A stretch of DNA of 64,000 nt, taken from assembly GCA_947453195.1 (NCBI GenBank), contig CANGFO010000003.1, positions 96,362 to 160,361 of the forward strand, read 5' to 3'. This document shows, piece by piece, positions 10,176-19,253 of this stretch. The stretch is from Flavobacteriaceae bacterium. GTDB lineage: Bacteria; Bacteroidota; Bacteroidia; Flavobacteriales; Flavobacteriaceae. The notes under the pieces were generated by a model. The model searched no databases, was not told the DNA's origin, and worked only from the letters and a program-made list of their open reading frames with translations. Both the position numbers and the translations under genes were made by a program. Within the stretch, counting starts at the first letter, position 1. The number at the start of each line of letters is the position of its first letter.

Positions 10176-11246
10176 ATGAAAAAACACAACTACAGCGCAG
10201 GACCTTGCATTTTACCACAAGAAGTATTTGAAAAATCGGCGCAAGCCATATTAAACTTCAACAATTCGGATTTATCCCTTTTAGAAATATCGCACAGAAG
10301 CAAAGATTTTGTTGCCGTTATGGACGAAGCGAGAGCCTTAGTTTTAGAACTATTAGGACTTGAAGGTAAAGGATACCAAGCACTATTTTTAGCAGGAGGC
10401 GCTAGTTTAGAGTTTTTAATGGTTCCTTATAATTTAATGAAAACCGATGGAAAAGCGGCCTATTTAGACACCGGAACTTGGGCTAACAACGCTATTAAAG
10501 AAGCAAAACATTTTGGTGAAACGGTAATTGTAGCTTCATCAAAAGAGGAAAATTACAATCACATTCCGAAAGGATATGCTATTCCAGCGGATGCTTCTTA
10601 TTTTCACTGCACCAGCAACAACACAATTTTTGGAACCCAAATGAAATCGTTTCCAAAAACAAATGTTCCTGTAGTTTGCGATATGAGTTCGGATATTTTT
10701 TCAAGAAATTTAGATTTCTCTAAATTTGATTTGATTTATGCGGGAGCTCAAAAAAATATGGGACCTGCAGGTACAACTTTAGTAGTTGTGAAAGAAGAAA
10801 TATTAGGAAAATCAGGTAGATACATTCCGAGTATGTTGGATTACGAAAAACACATCAAAGCAGAAAGCATGTACAATACACCGCCTGTTTTCCCGGTATA
10901 TGCTTCGTTATTAACGCTTCAATGGTTGAAAAACTTGGGAGGAATTGCTGCAATTGAAAAAATTAACGAGGCTAAAGCTGCCTTGCTTTATGCAGAAATC
11001 GACAGAAACCCATTATTTAAAGGTGCTGCTGCCCTAGAAGACAGAAGTATCATGAATGCTACTTTCTTATTGAATGACGAAAGCCACGCTCCTATTTTTG
11101 ACAAAATATGGAAAGACGCTGGAATTTCAGGATTGCCAGGACATAGATCTGTTGGTGGATACCGCGCTTCTATTTACAATGCATTGCCTTTAGAAAGCGT
11201 TCAGGTATTGGTAGATGTGATGCAAGCCCTAGAAAAACAAATATAA
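10176..11246 (+). CDS. serC: Phosphoserine aminotransferase
   Basis: PLP-dependent class V aminotransferase that converts 3-phosphohydroxypyruvate and glutamate to phosphoserine. It has 356 residues. The N-terminus HNYSAGPCILP is the family signature and the PLP lysine is Lys193 in YAGAQKNMGPAG. GTWANNAIKEAK and the C-terminal GHRSVGGYRASIYNA loop are also present. serA, encoding the preceding enzyme of the pathway, follows 53 nt downstream. serB is not in this window. Upstream, GAAATTTGCAC is one base off a -7 box. Confidence 0.97.
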   Translation: MKKHNYSAGPCILPQEVFEKSAQAILNFNNSDLSLLEISHRSKDFVAVMDEARALVLELLGLEGKGYQALFLAGGASLEFLMVPYNLMKTDGKAAYLDTGTWANNAIKEAKHFGETVIVASSKEENYNHIPKGYAIPADASYFHCTSNNTIFGTQMKSFPKTNVPVVCDMSSDIFSRNLDFSKFDLIYAGAQKNMGPAGTTLVVVKEEILGKSGRYIPSMLDYEKHIKAESMYNTPPVFPVYASLLTLQWLKNLGGIAAIEKINEAKAALLYAEIDRNPLFKGAAALEDRSIMNATFLLNDESHAPIFDKIWKDAGISGLPGHRSVGGYRASIYNALPLESVQVLVDVMQALEKQI

Positions 11247-11299
11247 CTATTAAAATAATGGAGGTACGATTGATTCATTCCTCACAATTACAATAAAAA

Positions 11300-12250
11300 A
11301 TGAAAGTATTAGCAAACGACGGAATTTCAAAAAGCGGAATTGAAGCTTTAGAAAAAGGAGGTTTTGAAGTAATCACCACTAAAGTTGCACAAGAACAAGT
11401 TGCCAATTTTATTAATAATAATGAGGTAACCGTTTTATTAGTAAGAAGTGCAACCAAAGTTCGTAAAGACATTATAGACGCTTGTCCAGGGTTAAAAGTT
11501 ATTGGCCGTGGCGGTGTTGGTATGGATAACATCGATGTAGAATATGCGCGTGCCAATGGAAAGCAGGTAATTAATACACCTGCATCATCATCTGAAAGTG
11601 TAGCTGAATTGGTTTTTGCACATTTATTTTCGGGAGTTCGTTTCTTACACGATGCCAATAGAAACATGCCTCTTGAAGGAGATTCTAATTTTGATGGATT
11701 GAAAAAAGCTTACGCAAACGGAATAGAATTGCGTGGTAAAACTATTGGAATTATTGGTTTTGGAAGAATTGGTCAAGCGGTGGCTAAAATGGCACTAGGA
11801 CTTGGAATGAAAGTTATTGCTGCCGATAAATTCGTCAGTAAAGCCGAAATTAAAGTTGATTTTTATAATGGCCAATTTATTAATGTTGACATTATCACCG
11901 AACCATTGGAGGATGTATTCAAGCATTCTGATTTCATTACTTTACACGTTCCTGCGCAAGATGGTTATGTTATTGATGCAGCCGAATTGGCACTTATGAA
12001 AGATAATGTGGGAATTGTAAACTGTGCGCGTGGCGGAGTTATTAATGAAGTAGCTTTAATTGAAGCTTTAGACAACAATAAAGTGCTATTTGCAGGATTG
12101 GATGTTTTTGAAAACGAACCAACTCCAGAGATTCAAATATTAATGCATCCAAAAATTTCCTTAACTCCACATATTGGAGCTGCAACTTTGGAAGCACAAG
12201 ATCGAATAGGAACCGAATTAGCAGAGCAAATCATAGGACTCTTGAAATAA
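11300..12250 (+). CDS. serA: D-3-phosphoglycerate dehydrogenase, short form
   Basis: Oxidises 3-phosphoglycerate to 3-phosphohydroxypyruvate with NAD, the first step of serine synthesis. It has 316 residues: a substrate domain, the NAD fold GFGRIGQAVAKMALGLG, catalytic Arg in NCARGGVINE, Glu in DVFENEPTPE, and His in LTPHIGAAT. There is no C-terminal ACT domain, so serine feedback through ACT is not expected. The pair serC-serA supports this over a generic 2-hydroxyacid dehydrogenase. A strong terminator follows. Confidence 0.9.
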   Translation: MKVLANDGISKSGIEALEKGGFEVITTKVAQEQVANFINNNEVTVLLVRSATKVRKDIIDACPGLKVIGRGGVGMDNIDVEYARANGKQVINTPASSSESVAELVFAHLFSGVRFLHDANRNMPLEGDSNFDGLKKAYANGIELRGKTIGIIGFGRIGQAVAKMALGLGMKVIAADKFVSKAEIKVDFYNGQFINVDIITEPLEDVFKHSDFITLHVPAQDGYVIDAAELALMKDNVGIVNCARGGVINEVALIEALDNNKVLFAGLDVFENEPTPEIQILMHPKISLTPHIGAATLEAQDRIGTELAEQIIGLLK

Positions 12251-12271
12251 TATTTCCTAAACCCTTACTAT

Positions 12272-12301
12272 AAAAATCCAAATTTCACAATTTGGATTTT
12301 T
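12272..12301 (+). terminator. Intrinsic terminator of serC-serA
   Basis: Perfect 13-bp stem AAAAATCCAAATT (12272-12284) / AATTTGGATTTTT (12289-12301) with a TCAC loop and a U tail, 21 nt after the serA stop. Confidence 0.88.
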
Positions 12302-12415
12302 TTATCTTAATAAAATAGGTAAAACTTACAAGCATAAAAATTTATTATACAATTCCATTCCAATTTATTTAGAGTACCTTTAATAAAAAATTAGTAACTA
12401 TTAAAATAAAAAAAC

Positions 12416-12814
12416 ATGGAATCCATAAAAAAAATTGGCATTTTTCTAGATCATGCACAAGCAAACGTTATCGAATTTTCTGATGAAGTAAAAGAAACGA
12501 AAACAATAGCTTCCGATTTTACTTATCAAGACAAAGTAGAAACATTAAAACGAAGCGAAAGTGAAATGCACCAAAAAGAACAACATAAACTGACTACTTA
12601 TTATAAAAATATAGCTGCGGTAATTGAAAACTTTAATGAAGTACTTCTTTTCGGACCTACAGGGGCCAAAGTAGAATTATTCAATTTTATTAAAGAACAT
12701 CACAAATACGATAAAATAAAAATTGAAGTTAAAAATACAGATAAAATGAGTGCTGCCGAACAACATCAATTTGTTCGAGAATATTTTAAACGATTTGAAA
12801 TTAAGAAATTATAA
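12416..12814 (+). CDS. Small cytosolic protein, possibly eRF1 domain 3-like (baeRF)
   Basis: 132 residues with no signal or membrane segment. The N-terminus KKIGIFLDHAQANVIEF looks like a beta-hairpin that starts many baeRF/host-attachment-type proteins. The segment EVLLFGPTGAKVELFNFI followed by a KIEVKNTDKMSAAEQ helix resembles the third domain of the archaeal/bacterial eRF1 superfamily. The charged middle region is probably helical. The family call rests on pattern resemblance only; a plain conserved hypothetical is the safe alternative. A membrane protein gene follows 61 nt downstream. Confidence 0.45.
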   Translation: MESIKKIGIFLDHAQANVIEFSDEVKETKTIASDFTYQDKVETLKRSESEMHQKEQHKLTTYYKNIAAVIENFNEVLLFGPTGAKVELFNFIKEHHKYDKIKIEVKNTDKMSAAEQHQFVREYFKRFEIKKL

Positions 12815-12875
12815 AGAGACCCATAGATTTGTTCTAAAACGATATATTGATTAGATTTGCAAGAGACACTATGTT

Positions 12876-13202
12876 ATGGCAAATTTCAAACAAAGCTGGA
12901 ACTTAACTAATTGGCGCTTTTTTGTCATCATTTTGGTATTTGCAGTAACTGGTTCTTCAGCCGCAATGCTATCCAAACCTATTTTACATTGGCTCGGAAT
13001 TTCAAAAGAAACCCACCATATAGTACTCTACATCCTACTTTATATTGTAATTATTTTTCCAATCTATCAAGTCCTACTTGTATCCTTTGGATTTCTTTTT
13101 GGACAATTTCAATTCTTTTGGAATTTTGAAAAGAAAATGTTGCGCGCAATGAAATTAGGATTTATAATCGATTTTTTAGAAAAGAAAAAAGGAACTAAAT
13201 AG
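12876..13202 (+). CDS. Small membrane protein, DUF6787-like
   Basis: 108 residues with two predicted transmembrane helices (about 14-36 and 46-76) and a basic C-terminus LRAMKLGFIIDFLEKKKGTK. The sequence resembles a family in Flavobacteriia that I recall as DUF6787; I am not certain of the name and no function is known. The stop codon sits inside the bidirectional terminator hairpin at 13188-13209, an economical end to the gene. Confidence 0.6.
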   Translation: MANFKQSWNLTNWRFFVIILVFAVTGSSAAMLSKPILHWLGISKETHHIVLYILLYIVIIFPIYQVLLVSFGFLFGQFQFFWNFEKKMLRAMKLGFIIDFLEKKKGTK

Positions 13203-13209
13203 TTCCTTT
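13188..13209. terminator. Bidirectional terminator shared with folE
   Basis: Stem AAAGGAACT (13188-13196) / AGTTCCTTT (13201-13209) with a 4-nt loop. It is flanked by A on the left and T on the right, so it can serve both the plus-strand membrane protein, whose stop is within it, and the minus-strand folE. Confidence 0.8.
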
Positions 13210-13214
13210 AATTT

Positions 13215-13886
13215 TTATTTTTCTTTGTTTATCAAACTGAAAAAATCATTTCGATTTTCTTTCTCGTTAAACACTCCTCCATATTGAATGGTTGAAGTAT
13301 AACTGGATTCGTCTTTGATACCACGGCTAGATACACAAAGATGTGTTGCTTCCATAACTACAATAACATTATCGGTTTCTAAAACGGTTTTCAATTCGTT
13401 AAAAATCTGCATAATCAAACGCTCTTGTACTTGAGGACGACGCGAATAATAATCTACTATTCGGTTCAATTTAGACAAACCAATAACTTTACCGCTAGAA
13501 ACATAACCAATATGAGCTTTACCAATAATAGGTAAAAAATGATGTTCACAAGTTGAATTAAAGCTAATATTGGCCTCAACTAGCATTTTATCATAATGGT
13601 AACTGTTATCAAAAACGGATATTTTTGGCTTATTTGCAGGGTTCAAACCCGAAAATATTTCTTGAATAAACATTTTGGCAACTCTATGTGGCGTGCCTTG
13701 AAGGCTATCGTCAGTCATGTCCAATCCCATTTCTTCCATAATGCTATGGAAATGATTTTCAATTGCCGCCATTTTATCAGCATCCGATTTAGCAAAAGCA
13801 TCAGCACGTAACGGTGTTTCGGCAGAAGTCATTTGGTGGTTATCTCCAATTAAATCGTAAATCTCTTTATCTAATATTGTTTTCAA
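13215..13886 (-). CDS. folE: GTP cyclohydrolase I
   Basis: Converts GTP to 7,8-dihydroneopterin triphosphate, the entry to folate and pterin synthesis. It has 223 residues. Zinc ligands are Cys113 and His116 in STCEHHFLPI and Cys184 in THLCVSSRGI. GLSKLNRIVDYYSRRPQVQERL is the conserved core helix. It is monocistronic and convergent with the preceding membrane protein gene. Two TAnnTTTG boxes lie upstream. Confidence 0.97.
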   Translation of the reverse strand: MKTILDKEIYDLIGDNHQMTSAETPLRADAFAKSDADKMAAIENHFHSIMEEMGLDMTDDSLQGTPHRVAKMFIQEIFSGLNPANKPKISVFDNSYHYDKMLVEANISFNSTCEHHFLPIIGKAHIGYVSSGKVIGLSKLNRIVDYYSRRPQVQERLIMQIFNELKTVLETDNVIVVMEATHLCVSSRGIKDESSYTSTIQYGGVFNEKENRNDFFSLINKEK

Positions 13887-13912
13887 AAAAATGTAGTTTA
13901 AATTTTGTTTAA

Positions 13913-13941
13913 CAAAAGTACTAAATAATTAAACAAAAATA
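13913..13941 (-). promoter_or_regulatory. Putative tandem -7 boxes for folE
   Basis: On the minus strand TATTTTTG (13934-13941) and TACTTTTG (13913-13920) both match TAnnTTTG; the nearer is 26 nt from the start codon. Confidence 0.45.
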
Positions 13942-14038
13942 ACATTAAATAAAAAATTAAATAATTATTGAGCTATAAATAATATCTATATATGGTATAC
14001 ATATCAAAATACTTTGTTACTTTGTGAAAAATTGAAGC

Positions 14039-14701
14039 ATGATTAAAGCCCATAACATTCATAAATACTATGATAGTTTACAAGTATTAAAAGGTGTCGA
14101 TTTACATATCGAAAAAGGAGAAATTGTATCTATTGTTGGTGCTTCGGGAGCCGGAAAAACGACACTTTTACAAATATTAGGTACATTAGACAAACCTTCT
14201 ATTGATAAGGAAACTTCCTTACATATAAACGGGGAGGATATTTTAAACATGAATGATAAAATGTTATCTAAATTCAGAAACAATCATTTGGGATTCATTT
14301 TTCAATTTCACCAATTATTACCTGAATTTACAGCTTTAGAAAATGTTTGCATTCCTGCCTTTATTGCTGGAAAAGACAAATCGGAAACCGAAAAAGAGGC
14401 AAAAAGACTATTAGACTACTTAGGCCTTTCTCATAGAATAGATCACAAACCCAATGCGCTTTCTGGCGGAGAACAACAACGCGTTGCCGTGGCTAGAGCA
14501 TTAATCAACAAGCCTTTGGTGATTTTTGCCGATGAACCTTCAGGGAATTTAGATACAGCTTCTGCCGAAAACTTACATCAATTGTTCTTCAAACTTAGAG
14601 AAGAATTTGGACAAACCTTTGTAATTGTCACCCACAACGAAGAACTTGCTAATATGGCCGACCGAAAATTGGTAATGGTAGACGGATTGATTAGCCTATA
14701 A
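14039..14701 (+). CDS. ABC transporter ATP-binding protein, LolD/MacB type
   Basis: 220-residue ATPase of the LolD/MacB/FtsE branch, which powers lipoprotein release or mechanotransmission rather than bulk transport. Walker A is GASGAGKTT (34-42), the signature is [15 protein letters not shown], and Walker B is [13 protein letters not shown]. The H-loop reads IVTHNEELA. No permease gene lies next to it; the following genes are a multi-pass protein of another family and a TIGR02757 protein. The symbol lolD is common for such orphans but substrate and partner cannot be shown here. Confidence 0.85.
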   Translation: MIKAHNIHKYYDSLQVLKGVDLHIEKGEIVSIVGASGAGKTTLLQILGTLDKPSIDKETSLHINGEDILNMNDKMLSKFRNNHLGFIFQFHQLLPEFTALENVCIPAFIAGKDKSETEKEAKRLLDYLGLSHRIDHKPNALSGGEQQRVAVARALINKPLVIFADEPSGNLDTASAENLHQLFFKLREEFGQTFVIVTHNEELANMADRKLVMVDGLISL

Positions 14702-14741
14702 AGTTGGAAGATGGGAGAGAAAAAAATGAACTTAATATAAA

Positions 14742-16442
14742 ATGCTGTTACTAATTCTATCCTGGATTTATATTCTTATTACCACGGTTCACCTTGGTTA
14801 TGGTACAGCTAGATTCCTGAAATTAAATACCAATAACTTTGTGTTAACTGCTATTTTAGGACTTTTTAGTGCTACAATTTTAGGGACTATATGGGCTTGT
14901 TTTGGAAGAATAAACAGCGAGTTTCATTTGTTTTTATTAGTAGTGAACTTTCTGTTTTTTTGGATATATAAAAAGGACATTAAAACTATTTATAACTCTT
15001 TTTGGCTAGAATTAATAGACCTCAATTCGAGTTTAAAACTCTATCTAACAGGAATTAGTATTCTCATCATCGCTCAATGTGCTGCCAAGCCTTTCATCAT
15101 TGACAACGAAAGTTACTACATTCAAACCATAAAATGGATTAACGAATACGGCTTAGTAAAAGGATTGGCAAACTTGCATATTTTCTTTGGACAAACCAGC
15201 GGATGGCACCTTACTCAAAGCATTTTCAATTTTTCATTTCTGTATTCAAACTTCAACGACTTAAGTGGCTATTGCTTACTATTAGGTTCTGTTTTCGCTA
15301 TCTTTAGGCTTGATTCCTATTTTGAAAAAAGTGAAAAAATTGATCTTATCATCGGGTTATTACCTATAGCTAACGTGCTGTTATTTCAATTCATTAGTGC
15401 CCCTTCGCCTGATTTACCGGTTTATATCTTCTCCTTTATTTTGTTCTATTATTTCATCACTGACTTTAAAGCACCTTCAAGTTCGAGTTTTACAATTCAG
15501 GTTCTACTCACATTATTTATTCTATTTATCAAACCTACAGCTGTAGCACTACTCCTAATTCCTTTTTTGTTTTTAATTGCAAATTTCAAACTATTAAAAA
15601 ATAAACTTGTCCCTAGTATCCTAATAAGCCTTTTAGTATTTGCCCTTTTTATAATAAAAAATACCATTATAACTGGCTATCCCCTTTTTCCAACACAATT
15701 AATAAGTGTGAATTCGTTTGATTTTAAAGTTCCGAATGAACTAATTGCTTTTTATTTTGATGAAACAAAACTCTACGGATTTTATAGTTCTCAAAATGAA
15801 TTTCATGCCATGAGTTGGTTTCAACTATTTATCAAATGGCTAACTATTAATAAAATTAATGCGCTTTTCAATGTAACGAGCATTCTATTGGTGCTATTTA
15901 GTTCGCTATTTATTTACAAATTTCAAAATAAAAGATCCTACTGGTTGTTATATTTAGTAATGGTTCTTCAATTTGGATTGTTACTTTTCACCTCACCACA
16001 ATTTCGCTTTTTCATACATTTCTTATTGTTTTTTGGATTCTTATTACTTTCAAGCTTCATAAATTCTAAACGGTCTGTTTTGTTTTTTCTATTTGGAAGC
16101 GGTCTTTTAGTATTAATTATGGTTTTAGTACCCCTGAATTTATCTGTCTTTACCACCAATAAATTACTATCCGAAAACAGTACTTTTAAACTAAACGAAA
16201 TTATTTTTCCACATACGAATACCAAAAAACAAAATCAATTTTACAAAGCAAAAATTGGAAACCTAGAATTCAATTCTCCTTTGGATAATTCCTTTTTTTG
16301 GGGAACCGGAGATGGCGCTGTTCCATGTGTAAACACCCAACAATTGGAGTATTTTAAAAATCAATTTCATTACATTCCCCAACTAAGAACCACTCATCTT
16401 AAAGAGGGTTTTTATTCCAAAAAGATTTTACAAAATGAATAA
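14742..16442 (+). CDS. Multi-pass membrane protein, LIC_10190-like
   Basis: 566 residues with about 12-14 predicted transmembrane helices from the N-terminus (MLLLILSWIYILITTVHLG) to about residue 470. A soluble tail follows. The tail end (DGAVPCVN, then LRTTHLKEGFYSKK) recalls the PLPC...LR...SLKDGF ending of the LIC_10190 membrane family. Such proteins look like polytopic glycosyltransferases or O-antigen-associated proteins, but activity is unproven. It overlaps the next gene by 8 nt, indicating co-translation. No terminator separates it from the ABC ATPase 40 nt upstream. Confidence 0.7.
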   Translation: MLLLILSWIYILITTVHLGYGTARFLKLNTNNFVLTAILGLFSATILGTIWACFGRINSEFHLFLLVVNFLFFWIYKKDIKTIYNSFWLELIDLNSSLKLYLTGISILIIAQCAAKPFIIDNESYYIQTIKWINEYGLVKGLANLHIFFGQTSGWHLTQSIFNFSFLYSNFNDLSGYCLLLGSVFAIFRLDSYFEKSEKIDLIIGLLPIANVLLFQFISAPSPDLPVYIFSFILFYYFITDFKAPSSSSFTIQVLLTLFILFIKPTAVALLLIPFLFLIANFKLLKNKLVPSILISLLVFALFIIKNTIITGYPLFPTQLISVNSFDFKVPNELIAFYFDETKLYGFYSSQNEFHAMSWFQLFIKWLTINKINALFNVTSILLVLFSSLFIYKFQNKRSYWLLYLVMVLQFGLLLFTSPQFRFFIHFLLFFGFLLLSSFINSKRSVLFFLFGSGLLVLIMVLVPLNLSVFTTNKLLSENSTFKLNEIIFPHTNTKKQNQFYKAKIGNLEFNSPLDNSFFWGTGDGAVPCVNTQQLEYFKNQFHYIPQLRTTHLKEGFYSKKILQNE

Positions 16443-17199
16443 AATAGAACTAAAATCTTTTCTGGACGAAAAAGTAGCGCTTTACAATCGTCCTAATTTT
16501 ATTGAGAGTGATCCTATTCAAATTCCGCATCGGTATACCTTAAAAGAAGACATTGAAATTGCTGGATTTCTTGCTGCTACTATTGCTTGGGGAAACCGAA
16601 AAATGATTATTCAGAATTCCAATAAAATGATGGATTTAGTAGGAAATTCACCTTATGATTTTATTCTAAACCACGGAGAACACCACCTTGAAAAACTTGA
16701 GAAATTTGTTCATCGAACCTTTAACGGACACGATTTTATTTATTTTATAAAAAGTCTTCAAAACATTTATTCCAACCATGGCGGAATGGAAGCTATTTTC
16801 AACAAACACCAAGAACCCGATTCTTTGCAAAATGCAATAAGTGAATTTAAAAAAATATTTTTCGAATTAGATCATTCTTTTCGTACAGAAAAGCACGTTT
16901 CTGATCCAAGCAAAAATTCCTCAAGTAAACGCATCAATATGTGGCTTCGCTGGAATTGCCGTCAAGACACAAATGGAGTTGATTTAGGAATTTGGAAAAA
17001 CATATCCCCTTCTAAATTAAGTTGCCCGCTAGATGTCCATTCGGGAAATGTAGCACGAAAATTGGGATTGCTAACTAGAACTCAAAATGACGGAAAAGCC
17101 CTTGCAGAGCTGGATGCAAACCTTAGAATATTAGACCCAGAAGATCCCGTAAAATATGATTTTGCACTTTTCGGATTAGGGGTATTCGAAAAATTTTAA
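16435..17199 (+). CDS. TIGR02757 (DUF2400) family protein
   Basis: 254 residues, the usual family length. The N-terminal region RPNFIESDPIQIPHRYTL with IAGFLAATIAWGNRKMI is the recognisable family signature. SSKRINMWLRWNCRQD and CPLDVHSGNVARKLGLLTR further on are also typical; their helix-hairpin-like arrangement is reminiscent of DNA glycosylase folds. No activity is established for the family. It starts 8 nt inside the preceding membrane protein gene and ends 2 nt before a convergent gene. Confidence 0.85.
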   Translation: MNKIELKSFLDEKVALYNRPNFIESDPIQIPHRYTLKEDIEIAGFLAATIAWGNRKMIIQNSNKMMDLVGNSPYDFILNHGEHHLEKLEKFVHRTFNGHDFIYFIKSLQNIYSNHGGMEAIFNKHQEPDSLQNAISEFKKIFFELDHSFRTEKHVSDPSKNSSSKRINMWLRWNCRQDTNGVDLGIWKNISPSKLSCPLDVHSGNVARKLGLLTRTQNDGKALAELDANLRILDPEDPVKYDFALFGLGVFEKF

Positions 17200-17201
17200 T
17201 T

Positions 17202-17951
17202 TTAATCTTTAGTAGTTCTCATTTTTCTAAACTCAACAATCTTAAATATTAAAAAATCCATAACTTTCAATGTGTTTTGGTTTATTACAACTTCCTTTGA
17301 ATTAATATCCTTCTCACAAAATTCTATAAAAAGATGGATTTCATAAGGTTCTAACTTTAAGGTTCTTGTATAAAAATCACTATCAATGTTTGTTTCAACA
17401 AATTTTTTAAATTCAATTGGTTTAGACACTATAAAAGGTACTGAATCTTTTTTAAACACCTTTTTCAATAATTTAAAAAAATCACCACCCATCCTGTTAA
17501 AATCCATCCCATTTTCAATATTTCCGGTATATACTCCTATTACTTTAGGTGCTGCTTGTTGCTTTGCTAATCTCAATTCATCTGAAAATGCTTGATTAGA
17601 ATATATATGTGGTAAATAAGAATTCTTGATTTTTACATCTTCAAGCTCAATCGGTTTTTTTTCTAAATTAATTTCTAATTTATTTATATCAAAATCGGCT
17701 TTCATTAAGGTAATTTTCTTGTCAATATATTCTTTCTTAATTATGATAATAATATCTCCAACATTAGCATAAATACTAAACTCTCCTTTTTCATCTGTTT
17801 TCACAACTTTCTTAGTACTATAATTTACTACATCAACTTCTGAAAATGGAAGGTATAATTTCATGACTTTTCCTCTTATTATTTTTTCATTTTGAGAATA
17901 ACAAAATTGTAAGAAAGCAACAAAAAAAATTAAAAAGAAATTCAACTTCAT
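17202..17951 (-). CDS. Secreted protein with carboxypeptidase-regulatory-like domain
   Basis: 249 residues with a signal peptide (MKLNFFLIFFVAFLQFCYSQ). Residues 24-95 form a carboxypeptidase D regulatory-like beta-sandwich: IIRGKVMKLYLPFSEVDVVN, then VKTDEKGEFSIYANVGD. This is the plug-adjacent fold frequent in Bacteroidetes outer-membrane and surface proteins. The remainder (KQQAAPKVIGVYTGNIENG and on) is unassigned but resembles other flavobacterial secreted hypotheticals. It is probably periplasmic or outer-membrane associated. It is monocistronic and convergent with the TIGR02757 gene. Confidence 0.7.
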   Translation of the reverse strand: MKLNFFLIFFVAFLQFCYSQNEKIIRGKVMKLYLPFSEVDVVNYSTKKVVKTDEKGEFSIYANVGDIIIIIKKEYIDKKITLMKADFDINKLEINLEKKPIELEDVKIKNSYLPHIYSNQAFSDELRLAKQQAAPKVIGVYTGNIENGMDFNRMGGDFFKLLKKVFKKDSVPFIVSKPIEFKKFVETNIDSDFYTRTLKLEPYEIHLFIEFCEKDINSKEVVINQNTLKVMDFLIFKIVEFRKMRTTKD

Positions 17952-18067
17952 ATTATTAGATTTTAATTAAATAAAAGTACCTGAATCAATCAAAATAAAA
18001 TGATAAATAATAAATAATTAAATGTTAAATACTAATTTATCATACAATATTTTACAAACCATTATCT

Positions 18068-18101
18068 CATAATTCATAATTATAAATTCATAATTCTCAA
18101 T
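18068..18101. repeat. AT-rich imperfect ATAATTCAT repeats upstream of udk
   Basis: The 188-nt gap before udk contains repeated ATAATTCAT/AATTCATAA units immediately upstream of the promoter box. Similar units occur at 37117-37135. Confidence 0.5.
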
Positions 18102-18109
18102 TATTATTC

Positions 18110-18117
18110 TATTTTTG
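18110..18117 (+). promoter_or_regulatory. Putative -7 box for udk
   Basis: TATTTTTG matches TAnnTTTG and lies 22 nt before the udk ATG. Confidence 0.5.
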
Positions 18118-18139
18118 TACAAACCTAAACACTTCAAAT

Positions 18140-18748
18140 ATGCTAATAATAGGAATTGCTGGCGGAACAGGATCAGGAAAAACTACTGTTGTTCAACAGA
18201 TCATGAACGAACTTCCTGAAACTGAAGTTGGAATCATTTCTCAAGATTCCTATTACAAGGAAACCAATGGCATGTCTTATGAAGAAAGATGCAACATCAA
18301 TTTTGATCACCCTAGAGCAATTGATTTTGATTTATTAGTTCAGCACTTAAAAGATTTAAAAAAAGGAAAAATAATAGACCAACCGGTTTATTCATTTGTT
18401 ACACATAACAGAACGGATGACACCGTTACAACACATCCAAGAAAAGTAATGATTGTAGAAGGAATCTTAATCCTTACTAATCAAGAACTTAGAGAGATGT
18501 TTGACATTAAAGTTTTTGTACATGCCGATTCGGATGAACGATTGATTCGAAGACTAAAAAGAGATATTGCAGAGCGTGGAAGAGATATGGAAGAAGTGTT
18601 GAATCGCTACCAAACCACTTTGAAACCAATGCACCAACAATTTATTGAACCTACCAAAGCCTTTGCCGATATTATCATTCCGAATGATAAATACAATACC
18701 GTGGCCATAGATGTAGTACGTGCAGTAATAAACCAACGATTAACCTAA
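18140..18748 (+). CDS. udk: Uridine kinase
   Basis: Phosphorylates uridine and cytidine with ATP or GTP in pyrimidine salvage. It has 202 residues. Walker A GGTGSGKTT spans 8-16, followed by the conserved SQDSYYK, FDHPRAIDFDLL, and DERLIRRLKRDIAERGR lid segments. An FtsB-like gene follows 5 nt downstream and is very probably co-transcribed. Confidence 0.97.
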   Translation: MLIIGIAGGTGSGKTTVVQQIMNELPETEVGIISQDSYYKETNGMSYEERCNINFDHPRAIDFDLLVQHLKDLKKGKIIDQPVYSFVTHNRTDDTVTTHPRKVMIVEGILILTNQELREMFDIKVFVHADSDERLIRRLKRDIAERGRDMEEVLNRYQTTLKPMHQQFIEPTKAFADIIIPNDKYNTVAIDVVRAVINQRLT

Positions 18749-18753
18749 TTCTA

Positions 18754-19107
18754 ATGAAAAATTGGTATGAAAATTTATTGCTTCAGTATCCTTTCCTAAA
18801 GTTTTTAGGGAATAAGTATACTATAGTACTTTTATTTTTTACCGTTTGGATGGTTTTTTTAGATAACCAATCGTATTTAGAGCAGAGAATTTTGAACAAG
18901 CAAAAAGACGAACTTGAGGCTAATAAAGTATATTATAAAGAAGAAATCGCTAAAGACAAACAAAGTATAAAACAATTAAAAAATCTAGGCCAAATCGAGC
19001 GTTACGGAAGAGAAAAATACTACATGAAACGTCCTAATGAAGATATATATCTAATTGATAATGAGGATGAAAAAATTAAAGACAGTATAGAAAAAGCGAA
19101 GCGTTAA
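18754..19107 (+). CDS. Septum formation initiator family protein (FtsB/DivIC)
   Basis: 117 residues: a short cytoplasmic N-terminus, one transmembrane helix (about 22-38), then a coiled coil (about 40-80) with heptad-like spacing, and an acidic tail. The GQIERYGREKYYMKRPNEDIYLI segment is the family's conserved motif after the coil. In the divisome, such proteins pair with FtsL and activate FtsWI. It is 5 nt after udk. Confidence 0.9.
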   Translation: MKNWYENLLLQYPFLKFLGNKYTIVLLFFTVWMVFLDNQSYLEQRILNKQKDELEANKVYYKEEIAKDKQSIKQLKNLGQIERYGREKYYMKRPNEDIYLIDNEDEKIKDSIEKAKR

Positions 19108-19222
19108 CTACTTTATACTGCAAAGATTCGCAATTATCTCATTTAGAAACTACATTTTATTAAGTGTATATCTAATTTACAAAAAATCAAACTAAATTCA
19201 TTTTTAGAAAGCTATTTTATCC

Positions 19223-19230
19223 TAAATTTG
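19223..19230 (+). promoter_or_regulatory. Putative -7 box for mutA
   Basis: TAAATTTG matches TAnnTTTG, 23 nt before the TTG start of mutA, in the 146-nt gap after the FtsB-like gene. Confidence 0.45.
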
Positions 19231-19253
19231 AAGTAATAAAAAGCAAAATAATT

